This document shows, in pieces, positions 53,959-62,714 of a DNA stretch of 64,000 nt; position 1 is the first letter of the stretch, and every line of letters starts with the position of its first letter. The translations under genes and the position numbers were made by a program. The notes below the pieces were generated by a model. That model saw only the letters and a program-made list of their open reading frames with translations, ran no database searches and was not told the origin of the DNA. Origin of the DNA: Cytophagales bacterium (GTDB lineage Bacteria; Bacteroidota; Bacteroidia; Cytophagales; Spirosomataceae); contig RDXN01000029.1 in assembly GCA_004292855.1 (NCBI GenBank), positions 186,001 through 250,000 on the forward strand. The letters are read 5' to 3'.

Positions 53959-55299
53959 ATGACGCCCCAGGCTATTCACTTTATTTCGATTGGTGGCAGT
54001 GCCATGCACAACCTGGCCCTCGCACTCCACGGGCAGGGCCACACCATTACCGGCTCCGACGACGAGATTTACGAACCTTCGCGCACGCGGCTTGCCCAAC
54101 ATGGCCTCTTGCCTGCCGAAATGGGTTGGTTCCCGGAGCGCGTTCATGCGGGGCTGTCGTGCGTGATTTTGGGGATGCACGCCCGCAAAGACAACCCCGA
54201 ACTGGCGCGGGCGAAGGCGTTGGGCCTTACCATTTATTCGTACCCCGAATACATTTACCAGCAAAGCCAGCACAAACAACGCGTAGTGATTGCCGGGAGT
54301 CATGGCAAAACCACGATCACGTCGATGGTGATGCATGTGCTCAACTACCACAACCGTGTGTTCGATTACCTGGTTGGGGCACAGGTTGAAGGGTTCGAGA
54401 CGATGGTGAAACTGACGCCCAACGCCCCCGTGATCGTGATCGAGGGCGACGAATACGCATCCTCACCACTCGATCCGCAACCGAAGTTCATTCATTATCA
54501 GCCCCATATCGCGTTGATTAGCGGCATCGCCTGGGACCACGTCAACATTTACCCGACCTACGATCTCTACGTCGATCAGTTTGAGTTATTAGCCGACGCC
54601 ATGCCCAAGGGCGGTATTTTGGTCTTCGACGAAACCGACGATATGCTCGACGTGGTGGGTCAGAAAGACCGCCCCGACGTGACAAAGATCCCGTATGTAG
54701 CTCACCCACACCGGATTGAAGGTGGCCAAACAGTCTTGTTGCCGAAGTCGGGCGAGGCCGTGCCGGTGTTGGTATTCGGAGAGCACAACATGAAAAATAT
54801 TGCGGGGGCACTGGCTCTCTGCGACCGGCTGGGCATCACAGACGCTCAATTTTACGAGGCCATCGGCACCTTCAAAGGGGCGGCCAAACGGCTCGAAAAA
54901 CGCTCTGAAACGCCCGAACAAGTGGTTTTTCGTGATTTCGCCCACGCACCATCGAAAGTAAAAGCCACAACCGAGGCCGTTAAAGCTCAATACCTCGACC
55001 GTACGTTGCTGGCCGTGGTTGAACTGCACACGTTCAGCAGTTTGAACAAAAACTTTTTGGGGCAATACAAAAACGCCCTGAAAGCCGCCGATGTGGCCGC
55101 TGTGTATTTCAACGCCCATACGCTCGCTATCAAACGTCTCGACCCCATCAGCCCCGACGAAGTGATGACGGCGTTTGCCCAACCCAACCTGCACGTATTC
55201 ACCGAAACAAACGACCTCCGGGCTTTCCTGGAACGTGAGCAGCCCAATGCTGGCGTAGTGCTGATGATGAGTTCAGGAACGTTTGGGGGGGTGGTGTAA
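53959..55299 (+). CDS. mpl: UDP-N-acetylmuramate:tripeptide ligase Mpl
   Basis: 446 residues. Mpl joins recycled L-Ala-gamma-D-Glu-meso-Dpm tripeptide to UDP-MurNAc in cell-wall recycling, in the cytoplasm. The Mur-ligase fold is complete: IHFISIGGSAMHNLALALHG (Rossmann-like domain 1), the ATP loop VVIAGSHGKTTITSMVMHVL near residue 112, VIVIEGDEYASS near 168, ALISGIAWDHVNIYPTYDLY near 200 and VFRDFAHAPSKVKATTEAV near 330, with FGEHNMKNIAGALALCDRLG between. The IAWDHVNIYPT block is typical of Mpl rather than MurC. The TAA stop belongs to the TGTAA of a REP-like element. Confidence 0.92.
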   Translation: MTPQAIHFISIGGSAMHNLALALHGQGHTITGSDDEIYEPSRTRLAQHGLLPAEMGWFPERVHAGLSCVILGMHARKDNPELARAKALGLTIYSYPEYIYQQSQHKQRVVIAGSHGKTTITSMVMHVLNYHNRVFDYLVGAQVEGFETMVKLTPNAPVIVIEGDEYASSPLDPQPKFIHYQPHIALISGIAWDHVNIYPTYDLYVDQFELLADAMPKGGILVFDETDDMLDVVGQKDRPDVTKIPYVAHPHRIEGGQTVLLPKSGEAVPVLVFGEHNMKNIAGALALCDRLGITDAQFYEAIGTFKGAAKRLEKRSETPEQVVFRDFAHAPSKVKATTEAVKAQYLDRTLLAVVELHTFSSLNKNFLGQYKNALKAADVAAVYFNAHTLAIKRLDPISPDEVMTAFAQPNLHVFTETNDLRAFLEREQPNAGVVLMMSSGTFGGVV

Positions 55300-55334
55300 T
55301 GCCGCTTAGTAAGCGGCACAGCCTCGAAGAGGCT
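55295..55334 (+). repeat. REP-like element R4, supplies the mpl stop codon
   Basis: TGTAA (55295-55299), then TGCCGCTT-AGT-AAGCGGCA, then AGCCTC-GAA-GAGGCT. The TAA is the mpl stop codon. It forms an inverted pair with the element at 55399-55435. Confidence 0.7.
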
Positions 55335-55398
55335 TGAGGGCGTTAACGGTCAAACTGCTTCCTGTTTTTGAATAAGCTTGAATACTTTACAACCAATT

Positions 55399-55435
55399 AG
55401 CCTCACGGCTATGCCGGATGGTATCCGGCACTACA
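55399..55435 (-). repeat. REP-like element R5
   Basis: On the minus strand: TGTAG, TGCCGGAT-ACC-ATCCGGCA, then AGCC-GTGA-GGCT. It ends four bases before the ATG of the LOG-family gene at 55439. Confidence 0.7.
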
Positions 55436-55438
55436 GAT

Positions 55439-55984
55439 ATGCAAAGCATTGTCGTTTATTGCGGTTCCAGCCCTGGAACCAACCCGGTTTATACCGAAGT
55501 CGCTAAAGAATTGGGCCGTGCGATGGCCGAGCGCAACATCCGTCTGATCTACGGCGGGGGCGGTTTTGGTCTGATGGGCACCGTTGCCGACACCGTTCTG
55601 GAACACGGGGGCGAGGTGATCGGTGTAATCCCGAACTTCCTGGCCAGCCTGGAGGTCGCGCACAAAACCTTAACCGAGATTCACTTCGTGCAGACCATGC
55701 ACGAGCGCAAGTTCAAGATGGTCACGCTGGCGAAAGGTGTAATTGCTCTGCCCGGTGGCTACGGCACGCTCGATGAACTGTTTGAGATTTTGGCCTGGCG
55801 GCAACTCAAGCTATACGACGGCCCCATAGCCATCATCAACACCAACGGCTACTACGATCTGATGCTCCAGCAACTCGACCGGATGGTGCAGGATGGTTTC
55901 CTGAAAGCGCAAAACCGCGCCCTACTGATCGTAGCCGACACGGTTGAGGATGCGCTGGAGAAGATGCTGAACGACGGGCAGTAA
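55439..55984 (+). CDS. LOG-family (TIGR00730) nucleoside monophosphate phosphoribohydrolase
   Basis: 181 residues from the ATG at 55439; a start 7 codons earlier would lie in a REP-like element. The Rossmann-like fold begins IVVYCGSSPGTNPVYTEVAK. The family signature is complete: MHERKFKMVTLAKGVIALPG and PGGYGTLDELFEILAWRQL (PGGxGTxxE) near residue 100. LOG proteins split adenosine or cytokinin monophosphates into base and ribose 5-phosphate. Many bacterial members are housekeeping AMP nucleosidases-like enzymes, so plant-hormone production should not be assumed. Confidence 0.9.
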   Translation: MQSIVVYCGSSPGTNPVYTEVAKELGRAMAERNIRLIYGGGGFGLMGTVADTVLEHGGEVIGVIPNFLASLEVAHKTLTEIHFVQTMHERKFKMVTLAKGVIALPGGYGTLDELFEILAWRQLKLYDGPIAIINTNGYYDLMLQQLDRMVQDGFLKAQNRALLIVADTVEDALEKMLNDGQ

Positions 55985-56755
55985 CTACCGGCTCACTGTC
56001 GCGGCTTTTCTGCCTGATACAGGCTTCTTATTGAAATCGCCACGGGCGAAAAACTTCTCGATGAAGCAGTACATCAGGATGAAGAAATAGCGGCTACCCA
56101 TTTCCTTGATTTTCAACTTCGACTCGCCATACTTGCGGTTCGTCCAACTGTTGGGCACTACCTCGTAGCTGTAGCCGCGCACCATCGCCTTGAGGGGCAA
56201 CTCGATAGTGAGGTTAAAGTGGGGCGACAGAAATGGTTTAACCCCCTCAATCGTCTCGCGCTTGTAGAGCTTAAACGCGTTGGTGGTATCGTTGTACTTA
56301 ATACCCATCACCATCCGCACGATGAAATTGGCTACCCGGTTGATGTATTTCTTTACTTCCGGGTAGTCGACTACTTTACCACCTTTCTCCCAGCGTGAGC
56401 CAAACACAGCATCAGTGTCCGTTTCGAGCATCTTGTGGTAGAACTTGACCAAGTCTTCGGGGTCGTCCGACATGTCGGCCATGAACACGGCCACACAGTC
56501 GCCGGTGAAGCGTTCCAGGCCATAGCGCACGGCATAGCCGAAGCCATTTGGCCCCGGATTTGTGTAATAGACCAGCGTCGGAATCTCCGATTTTAGATTT
56601 TCGAGCACCTGCGCCGTATTATCCTTCGAGTTGTCGTTGGTCACGCAAATCTCGTGCGGAACTCCGTGTTTGGCCAGTGTCTGATACAGCGTACGGAGTG
56701 TATGCGGGATCGACTCTTCTTCGTTGTAGGCCGGTATAACGACGCTTAGTTTCAT
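55985..56755 (-). CDS. GT2 glycosyltransferase, DPM1-like
   Basis: 256 residues. Motifs of the dolichyl-phosphate mannosyltransferase group: SVVIPAYNEEESIPHTLRTL, EICVTNDNSKDNTAQVLENL, the metal site VAVFMADMSDDPEDLVKFYH near 94 and DAVFGSRWEKGGKVVDYP. GIKYNDTTNAFKLYKRETIE matches the acceptor side. No transmembrane tail is obvious beyond a hydrophobic patch near 225-235. It probably charges a lipid carrier or an early glycan intermediate. It is the most downstream gene of the leftward locus that starts beyond 64 kb. It shares its stop region with the convergent LOG gene (adjacent bases). Confidence 0.9.
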   Translation of the reverse strand: MKLSVVIPAYNEEESIPHTLRTLYQTLAKHGVPHEICVTNDNSKDNTAQVLENLKSEIPTLVYYTNPGPNGFGYAVRYGLERFTGDCVAVFMADMSDDPEDLVKFYHKMLETDTDAVFGSRWEKGGKVVDYPEVKKYINRVANFIVRMVMGIKYNDTTNAFKLYKRETIEGVKPFLSPHFNLTIELPLKAMVRGYSYEVVPNSWTNRKYGESKLKIKEMGSRYFFILMYCFIEKFFARGDFNKKPVSGRKAATVSR

Positions 56756-56758
56756 AAC

Positions 56759-56784
56759 TGTAACGCGGTTTTCCTAAACCGCGT
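56759..56784 (+). repeat. REP-like element R6 (left half of an inverted pair)
   Basis: TGTAA followed by CGCGGTTT-TCCT-AAACCGCG. It starts 4 bp above the ATG of the GT2 gene and is inverted relative to the copy at 56807-56832. Confidence 0.75.
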
Positions 56785-56806
56785 GAAAAGCAAGTAAATC
56801 AACTGA

Positions 56807-56832
56807 ACGCGGTTTAGGAAAACCGCGCTACA
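56807..56832 (-). repeat. REP-like element R7 (right half of an inverted pair)
   Basis: On the minus strand: TGTAG followed by CGCGGTTT-TCCT-AAACCGCG. The neighbouring GT2 gene reads into it out of phase with the TAG, takes its last residues (VARFS) from it and stops at 56814. Confidence 0.75.
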
Positions 56833-57770
56833 TGCCGAATCGCACTATATGCTTTCATAATGGGTGCGGGCACCACATAATCGCGAATAACATCTTTTAT
56901 GACACTGGTAGCCGGTTGGGCCATATAGATGTACTTGAGCGCGTAAAACGCCCGCCGAAAATAGCTCTGTTGGTACTGCTTTGCATCGAGCATCAAGCGA
57001 TAGTAACGCGCAATGTTTTTCCGTAGTACCCGGTCGTAGGTATAATCGAGTTCGCGGTTAATGTCGCTGTACATCTGAATCCGGTTGCGCAGAAACCGCT
57101 CGTCCCATTCGTAATCGTGGAAACTGGCCCCGGCCCGGTTTTTCCGGTACACCGACATCACATGGGGAATATAGCCAATCGGACCCATTTTGGCTTTCAG
57201 AATAAGCCGGGGAATGTCGCCACTGCTCGACTCGCGAAACCAGGCCGGGTACTCTCGGATGTTGTTTTTGTACATCGTGCTCGACGTAGCCATGAACCAG
57301 ATTTCCTGCTCACCCACAAGATCATCGAGGGTGTAGAACGTCTTCATGTTCGGACCATTGAGCCGGTACGAGGGCGAACCATCTTCAAAAATCACGTCGG
57401 CATTCGTAAACACCGCCGAGCATTGCTGATTGGCATCCAGAAAATCAACCTGCTTCTGGAGCTTGGTCGAGTCGGTCCAGTAATCGTCGCCATCCATCAA
57501 GGCATAGTACTCGCCTTTGGCCAGTTTGAGCGTTTCCAGAAAGTTGATCCCCCCGTTTTTGCCCATGTTGCGCGGGTGCAACACGCCGACTACCTTGCCC
57601 GGATACTGCCGCTCGTACTCCTGAATGATCTCGCGGGTGCCATCGCTCGAAAAATCATCACCTACCAGAATCTCAAACGGAAACGTGGTCTCCTGCATCA
57701 GCGCGCTATCGATAGCCTTGCGGATGAAGTTCTTCTGGTTATAGGTAATTATGGTTACGCTTACTTTCAC
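56814..57770 (-). CDS. GT2 family glycosyltransferase
   Basis: 318 residues. GT-A motifs: VSVTIITYNQKNFIRKAIDS, FEILVGDDFSSDGTREIIQE, the metal site YALMDGDDYWTDSTKLQKQV near residue 95 and FLDANQQCSAVFTNADVIFE. This is a typical polysaccharide repeat-unit transferase. Its start overlaps the end of the oxygenase-like gene by four bases (ATGA), which shows tight coupling. The last five residues are coded by a REP-like element that has merged with the 3' end, so the native C-terminus was probably different. Sugar specificity is unknown. Confidence 0.9.
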   Translation of the reverse strand: MKVSVTIITYNQKNFIRKAIDSALMQETTFPFEILVGDDFSSDGTREIIQEYERQYPGKVVGVLHPRNMGKNGGINFLETLKLAKGEYYALMDGDDYWTDSTKLQKQVDFLDANQQCSAVFTNADVIFEDGSPSYRLNGPNMKTFYTLDDLVGEQEIWFMATSSTMYKNNIREYPAWFRESSSGDIPRLILKAKMGPIGYIPHVMSVYRKNRAGASFHDYEWDERFLRNRIQMYSDINRELDYTYDRVLRKNIARYYRLMLDAKQYQQSYFRRAFYALKYIYMAQPATSVIKDVIRDYVVPAPIMKAYSAIRHVARFS

Positions 57771-58570
57771 ACGACAGCTTGTTTGATCTGCTCTTTCCAG
57801 CCTTGTGGCTCTTTGTCTTCGGCGGGTTTGCCCCAGGGGTCATAGAAGGGCAAAATAGCCACCCAACGACCACGTGGATCGTCCCAGCTAAAGCGGTCGG
57901 CAAAGCTCGACGGCGACACCCAGTGAGGCAGGTCGTACCGGAACAAGACCATGTCGCCCATGTTCTGATGCCCCTCGGTCTCCACAATCTGATCGTTAAT
58001 CACGTAGCCCGTACCGCCCGAATGGTAATCCTTGCCATACTGATTCAGGGCCAAGATCGTACCCACTTTTTGCGGGGTAAGCGGGTGCCAGTGTCGCCCG
58101 AAAAAACTCCCCCCCATTGGGTAATGGGTCACCTGCGGGTGGAAGTAGGGTTGCCCCTTCCGAATGCCAAACTCTTCGTTATTGCCCGTCAGTGCATTCC
58201 AGAATTTGCGAATCGGGTGGAACACGGCCAGCAAAGCTTCGCGGGTTTCGGCGTCGAGGTCCAGAATGGCATCGAACGTATGGTCGTGAAAAAGCTGCGG
58301 GGCTTTCTGAATTTTGGCAATGTGAAGCCGCTGCTTATGTTGATTGTTATCGAACGTGTCGGGAGCTTCGGCGAGGGGCGTTTTTTCGGCCCAGGCGCGG
58401 GTGGCACCAACCATACTCTGGAGCATGTCGGCAGGGATACCCGTTTGCACGATCACGATGTTCGGCTCATTGACGAGCCGCATCACCTCCTCGGCGGGAA
58501 TTTCGGGCACGATCTGACCGTCTTTGAACTCGGCTTTTACTTTTATCAGATAATCTGCTACCTGTTGCAT
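57767..58570 (-). CDS. Putative Fe(II)/2-oxoglutarate-type oxygenase-like protein
   Basis: 267 residues from the ATG at 58570; an earlier in-frame start lies in upstream noncoding DNA. The C-terminal half resembles a double-stranded beta-helix oxygenase: FGRHWHPLTPQKVGTILALN, DYHSGGTGYVINDQIVETEG, GDMVLFRYDLPHWVSP and RGRWVAILPFYDPWG. His in DLPHW and Arg in RGRW fit the distal His and 2-oxoglutarate Arg, but the usual HxD is not obvious (HWH is the nearest). The N-terminal 100 residues are helical. It overlaps the GT2 gene, so a role in sugar or lipid-linked intermediate modification is likely. Moderate confidence in the fold. Confidence 0.6.
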   Translation of the reverse strand: MQQVADYLIKVKAEFKDGQIVPEIPAEEVMRLVNEPNIVIVQTGIPADMLQSMVGATRAWAEKTPLAEAPDTFDNNQHKQRLHIAKIQKAPQLFHDHTFDAILDLDAETREALLAVFHPIRKFWNALTGNNEEFGIRKGQPYFHPQVTHYPMGGSFFGRHWHPLTPQKVGTILALNQYGKDYHSGGTGYVINDQIVETEGHQNMGDMVLFRYDLPHWVSPSSFADRFSWDDPRGRWVAILPFYDPWGKPAEDKEPQGWKEQIKQAVV

Positions 58571-58696
58571 CGCTGTTGATCGGGTTATTGCCCTATTTAA
58601 TGCTCCTGTATGAAAAAAGTACAAAAGCGGGCTTTTGAAACTTGTATGACAAAATAGGGCTTTGGTAATCGAAAAACCAAATAACTCGCGGCCACC

Positions 58697-59665
58697 TTAG
58701 CCAACGGATACGGGCCGGGTGGCATACCCAAAGCCCGATGCACCAAAGCCGTTTCCATTATAAAACATCAGCCATTGGTCGTTGTTTTGAACTAGGTGGC
58801 AATAATCCATCATGAGCGAATCCCAGCCATCCACCGACCGTTCGATACCCGCCCGGTCGTCATGCCGTTCCCAGGCCAGCCCATCCGCCGACTCGGCATA
58901 GCCGATGCGGTAGCTGCGGCTTACGTCGGTGCGGTAATTGAGTGAGTTTCGGTACGAGAAGTACATCTTGTATTTCCCGTTTTCTTTATAAACCGTAGGG
59001 CGGCCAATGGCATCCGTAAAGGCATCGTAGCCAACGCAAACCTGCCCCGTCCGGTTCCAATGGATTCCGTCCGCCGACTCGGCATATTTGACGTCGTAGA
59101 AGGGTTCGGGGTGACCATTTATCACCTCAATTTTTGTGCATGACAAATACCACATCCGCCAGCGAACCGAGCCATCGGGTTGCTCCTCACGCATCACGCA
59201 GGGTTGCGCCACCCACACCTGATCAAAAATATACCGGTCGAGCAACGGGCCGTCGAACGCCCGCTCGAACGTCAAACCTCCGTCGCGACTGATGGCCAAC
59301 CCGATACCAAGCCGGTAATGGGTTGTCTCGCTCTTGTTCCAACCAGTATAATACAGCCAAATATCGGTGCCTCCCTGTTCGTTCGGTACGGGCAAAAACC
59401 ACGAGGGCATCGTACCGGTCTCATCGAACATGCCCACCGCGCCTTTGCTCAGGCAAGGGGTATCGTGTACGTACAATACACTGCTTAAATCGGTTTTGTC
59501 TAGCTCGACAAACGAGGTCGATGAGGCACTGTTTTCGTCGCGAGTGGCGAAATAAACCCGTAACCGCCCGTTATCGAGCGGGTAACCAAACGGCACCTGC
59601 GCGTGGGTCCGACTGAACGACTGCGAGCCGTCGGGTTTGTAAATAAGTCCTTGTTTAGTCCACAT
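58697..59665 (-). CDS. Five-bladed propeller glycosidase-like protein
   Basis: 322 residues, no signal peptide. The blades are regular: GRLRVYFATRDENSASSTSF, GTMPSWFLPVPNEQGGTDIW, YTGWNKSETTHYRLGIGLAI and GRPTVYKENGKYKMYFSYRN. YAESADGIHWNR and YAESADGLAWER are repeated. This is the GH32/43/68-like or GH130-like superfamily, often called glycosylase, but no strict catalytic triad can be assigned by eye. Its place between sugar transferases and a large membrane protein suggests it modifies or senses the same glycan in the cytoplasm. It might be a non-hydrolytic relative. Confidence 0.7.
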   Translation of the reverse strand: MWTKQGLIYKPDGSQSFSRTHAQVPFGYPLDNGRLRVYFATRDENSASSTSFVELDKTDLSSVLYVHDTPCLSKGAVGMFDETGTMPSWFLPVPNEQGGTDIWLYYTGWNKSETTHYRLGIGLAISRDGGLTFERAFDGPLLDRYIFDQVWVAQPCVMREEQPDGSVRWRMWYLSCTKIEVINGHPEPFYDVKYAESADGIHWNRTGQVCVGYDAFTDAIGRPTVYKENGKYKMYFSYRNSLNYRTDVSRSYRIGYAESADGLAWERHDDRAGIERSVDGWDSLMMDYCHLVQNNDQWLMFYNGNGFGASGFGYATRPVSVG

Positions 59666-59681
59666 AATTTTAGGTAGTATT

Positions 59682-59741
59682 GAGGAGCGAGGAGTGAGGA
59701 ATGAGGAGTTGCTGACTCCTCACTACTCGCTCCTCACTCCT
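59682..59741. repeat. Imperfect inverted repeat of GAGGAGTGAGGA units
   Basis: Purine-rich units such as GAGGAGCGAGGAGTGAGGA are followed, after a 5-nt loop, by their pyrimidine complements (ACTCCTCACTACTCGC). The right arm runs into the 3' end of the membrane-protein gene. Confidence 0.55.
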
Positions 59742-61402
59742 ACCTTCTGCACTCGGTCATTCCTAACATACAATCGGGCATCGTTGAAAATGCCCATGTA
59801 CCGGTAGTGCGTTTTAATGTGTTCGGCCAACGGGGGAATAATCTCGTGGCCCTGCGTTTTCCGGTCGTTAAGCCAGTGATTTTCGAGACCCACGGCATCG
59901 ACAAACACGGGTGGGCGGGTATGTAAAAAATTTTTCAAATACCGCTGCTGATACACTGATGTCATGGGGCTGATGAATACGCACCGCTCCGAATGGTTTT
60001 CGGCAGTACCCTGAATCATTTGCGCACCCACATAGTAGTCGCACCGCCAGCCCCAAACCACAAGTGGTTCGTTTGCATTGGCATAGTTGCGTATTTGTTG
60101 CACAATAGGTGGGCGTATCAGAACAAAGTTTGCTTGCCCATCGTAGAACAGGTAGGGGTTAACTGGAACACCACAAATATAGCTCTGTACGTCGCGCCCG
60201 ATGATCAGACTCAAAAACAGAGCCGGGACCCAAACCGCTCCTCTGATTAGGGTGGTTGTTGCAAAACGGTTCAGAATAGTGTACCAACTCAGGGCCATCA
60301 GCAAAAACACTGGCCCAACCATAAAATAGAGATAGTGTACAAACTCGGTGCCAGTGCGTGTGATGGCAAACAGGCCAGCCAGCCCCAGAAGCCCAATAAA
60401 CCCCAGCCGGATCACCCAGGAACTGTTTACCCTGTCGGCTGATTTTTTTGTCGCGAACCGGAGAGCAGCAAAGACCATTAACCCCACCGTGAGCATCATA
60501 ACCCAACCCAACTCTTCGCCCCGGCTAACGTGGTTAGGAAAATTGAGGATCGTTTGAATCTGATTGGTATTCCCGCCATACCGCAGGTTTCCTTCGATGT
60601 AGAACAGCCAAAAATCGTTGTAAAGGCCATTAGCGGCCAGCATTATAATAAACAGAGCCGGGAACACCAGCGTGCCAACCCCCAGCACCACTAGCTGCCC
60701 TACTTTGGTGGAGGTTGATGTCTGCAAACGCAGCACCGTAATACTGGCAAACAATCCCAGAACCGCCACCAGGGGCACTCCCTGAAGTTTTCCGAGCGGA
60801 ACCATACCCATCAATACGCCTAATACGAACAGTTGGGCGGAGGTGGCGCGTTGTCGAGAGTCGATGAGAGCAAAGAGCCAAATACCTGCCGACAGTAGGA
60901 CAAGGGGGACCAATTCGCTGCTATAACTGAGCAAATCGGCGTTTTGGGTCAACCCCAACGCAAAAACCAGTGGCAACAAAGCCAACCGGGCGGGTTGCGT
61001 TCCGAACCAGATACGCGCTGTTTTGAACAGAAACAATAAACTCAGAGCCAGTAAACTAAAACCCAGAAGCCGGGCCGAAATATAATCGAACCGCAGGCCA
61101 AGCCAGGTAGGCAAGATGAGCGCGTAACTATCCAGTGGTCCAATGGTATGAGCGTCGACAGAGCGCAGATAAACCGGGTCGACGGCGAGTGTACGCGCGT
61201 GCGTAATCATCTGACTCTCGTCGGGGTTCAGCTCACGATTGTACAATAAGGTGGGTAAGCGCAGAAAAAAAAGTAGTCCCCCCGACAGCAGGAGCAAGCC
61301 GTTGTCGCTAATACGAGTACGAAATGCCACCCAAACCAACCCAACGCAAAGCAGGCAGCACAGGAGCCAGTACGGAGTCGAAAAGGTATCGAAGTGAAAC
61401 AT
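59723..61402 (-). CDS. Polytopic membrane protein, GT39-like glycosyltransferase
   Basis: 559 residues from the ATG at 61402; an in-frame start 42 codons earlier runs through a terminator and was rejected. About 11-12 transmembrane segments lie between residues 10 and 430. The first outside loop, RELNPDESQMITHARTLAVD, has the Asp-Glu pair typical of GT-C transferases of the PMT/ArnT type. The C-terminal domain (VVWGWRCDYYVGAQMIQGTA) is outside. Such enzymes use lipid-phosphate sugars made by DPM1-like GT2 enzymes, one of which lies at the end of this operon. The last codons overlap an inverted repeat. Confidence 0.75.
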   Translation of the reverse strand: MFHFDTFSTPYWLLCCLLCVGLVWVAFRTRISDNGLLLLSGGLLFFLRLPTLLYNRELNPDESQMITHARTLAVDPVYLRSVDAHTIGPLDSYALILPTWLGLRFDYISARLLGFSLLALSLLFLFKTARIWFGTQPARLALLPLVFALGLTQNADLLSYSSELVPLVLLSAGIWLFALIDSRQRATSAQLFVLGVLMGMVPLGKLQGVPLVAVLGLFASITVLRLQTSTSTKVGQLVVLGVGTLVFPALFIIMLAANGLYNDFWLFYIEGNLRYGGNTNQIQTILNFPNHVSRGEELGWVMMLTVGLMVFAALRFATKKSADRVNSSWVIRLGFIGLLGLAGLFAITRTGTEFVHYLYFMVGPVFLLMALSWYTILNRFATTTLIRGAVWVPALFLSLIIGRDVQSYICGVPVNPYLFYDGQANFVLIRPPIVQQIRNYANANEPLVVWGWRCDYYVGAQMIQGTAENHSERCVFISPMTSVYQQRYLKNFLHTRPPVFVDAVGLENHWLNDRKTQGHEIIPPLAEHIKTHYRYMGIFNDARLYVRNDRVQKVGVRSE

Positions 61403-61411
61403 AAGTAAACC

Positions 61412-61439
61412 AAAAAAGGGCGGATTATAACCCGCCCTT
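61412..61439 (-). terminator. Intrinsic terminator after the epimerase gene
   Basis: Perfect 8-bp stem AAGGGCGG/CCGCCCTT (61416-61423 with 61432-61439) followed on the minus strand by six T, 8 bp after the stop codon at 61447. Confidence 0.75.
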
Positions 61440-61446
61440 CTGCAAT

Positions 61447-62520
61447 TTATTTGGCGACAGCCAGGCGGGCAACCATGCTGTCGTGAATCTCGACCATTGT
61501 CTCCTTGAGGTCGTAGGTCCAGTTCCAACCAGGGTAGTGCTCCTTGAACTTATTCAGGTTCGAAACATACCAGATGTGGTCACCAATCCGGTTTGTTTCA
61601 GAATAGGTATAGTTCATTTTGTTGCCTGAAATCTCTTGACACAGGGCAATAGCTTCGAGCATCGAGCAGTTGGCATGGCGGCCACCGCCCGCGTTATACA
61701 CCTCGCCCTCGCGTGGGTTTTGGTAATAATGCCAGAACATGTTAACGAGGTCGTGCGAGTGAATATTATCGCGTACCTGCTTGCCCTTGTAGCCGAAAAT
61801 CGTGTACTGAGTGCCCGTAATGGCGCACTTCATGAGGTAGCTCAGGAACCCGTGTAGCTGCGCCCCGGAGTGGTTAGGCCCAGTGAGACAACCGCCCCGG
61901 AACACGCCCGTTTTCATACCAAAATACCGGCCATACTCCTGCACCAGAATATCGGCGGCTACCTTAGAGGCCCCAAACAATGAGTGCTTTGTGTGGTCGA
62001 TGCTCATGTACTCGTCAATGCCATCCTTGAAATAGGGGTGGCTCTCGTCGATCTCCCAACGCGTTTCGGTCTCGATCAGGGGTAAATAATTCGGGTTGTC
62101 GCCGTAAACTTTGTTGGTCGAGGTGAAGATAAACACCGCATTGGGGCAGTGTTGCCGGTTCATTTCGAGCAGATTCAGCGTGCCGTTGGCGTTTACCGTA
62201 AAGTCGGTAAAGGGTTCGCGGGCGGCCCAATCGTGCGAGGGTTGTGCGGCTGCGTGAATAATGAGCTTAATATCGGCTCCGAACTCGCGAAAAATCGGCT
62301 CCAGTTGCGACACCTCGCGGATGTCGGCAGTGCGGTGTGTGTAGTTCGTAAAGGATTCTTCGAGCCGGTTGCGGTTCCATTCGGTGGAGCCATCTGTTCC
62401 GAAGAAATACTGCCGCATATTGTTGTCGATACCAACAACCAAATCGAACTTATCTGAGAAAAAGGCAACTGACTCGCTACCGATCAACCCTGCTGAACCT
62501 GTGACTAGTGCAATATTCAT
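61447..62520 (-). CDS. NAD-dependent epimerase/dehydratase, CDP-paratose 2-epimerase-like
   Basis: 357 residues. Extended SDR fold: [19 protein letters not shown] with the NAD glycine motif, [18 protein letters not shown] near 88, the catalytic Ser-Thr region in [20 protein letters not shown] near 132, and [20 protein letters not shown] near 170. [20 protein letters not shown] and [17 protein letters not shown] match the RfbE/CDP-tyvelose epimerase group. These enzymes make nucleotide sugars for surface polysaccharides. The predicted catalytic Tyr in the usual YxxxK is replaced by the SIDHTKHS region, as is typical of this subgroup. It has its own strong terminator. Confidence 0.88.
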   Translation of the reverse strand: MNIALVTGSAGLIGSESVAFFSDKFDLVVGIDNNMRQYFFGTDGSTEWNRNRLEESFTNYTHRTADIREVSQLEPIFREFGADIKLIIHAAAQPSHDWAAREPFTDFTVNANGTLNLLEMNRQHCPNAVFIFTSTNKVYGDNPNYLPLIETETRWEIDESHPYFKDGIDEYMSIDHTKHSLFGASKVAADILVQEYGRYFGMKTGVFRGGCLTGPNHSGAQLHGFLSYLMKCAITGTQYTIFGYKGKQVRDNIHSHDLVNMFWHYYQNPREGEVYNAGGGRHANCSMLEAIALCQEISGNKMNYTYSETNRIGDHIWYVSNLNKFKEHYPGWNWTYDLKETMVEIHDSMVARLAVAK

Positions 62521-62648
62521 GATACTCTGGGCGTGTATTTAGTGTTTTTGCATCGGAAAAATCCAAATGGAATGGATATTTCACGGGTCAAATTAACACA
62601 AGAAAGTTATATCTATTGTTGCCATTGCCTAAAATCTGACAGTCTAAT

Positions 62649-62680
62649 AAAAAAAGCGATGCAACGGCGGCATCGCTTTT
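62649..62680 (-). terminator. Intrinsic terminator after the small lipoprotein gene
   Basis: Perfect 11-bp stem (62652-62662 with 62670-62680) followed on the minus strand by a run of seven T, 35 bp after the stop codon at 62715. Confidence 0.75.
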
Positions 62681-62714
62681 CCAAAAATCGTATCCGCAGC
62701 GTAACACCATCCAG

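Noticed and set aside
61403-61528. N-terminal extension of the GT39-like membrane protein
   Set aside because: It runs through an intrinsic terminator and the end of the epimerase gene, and is polar before the first membrane segment.
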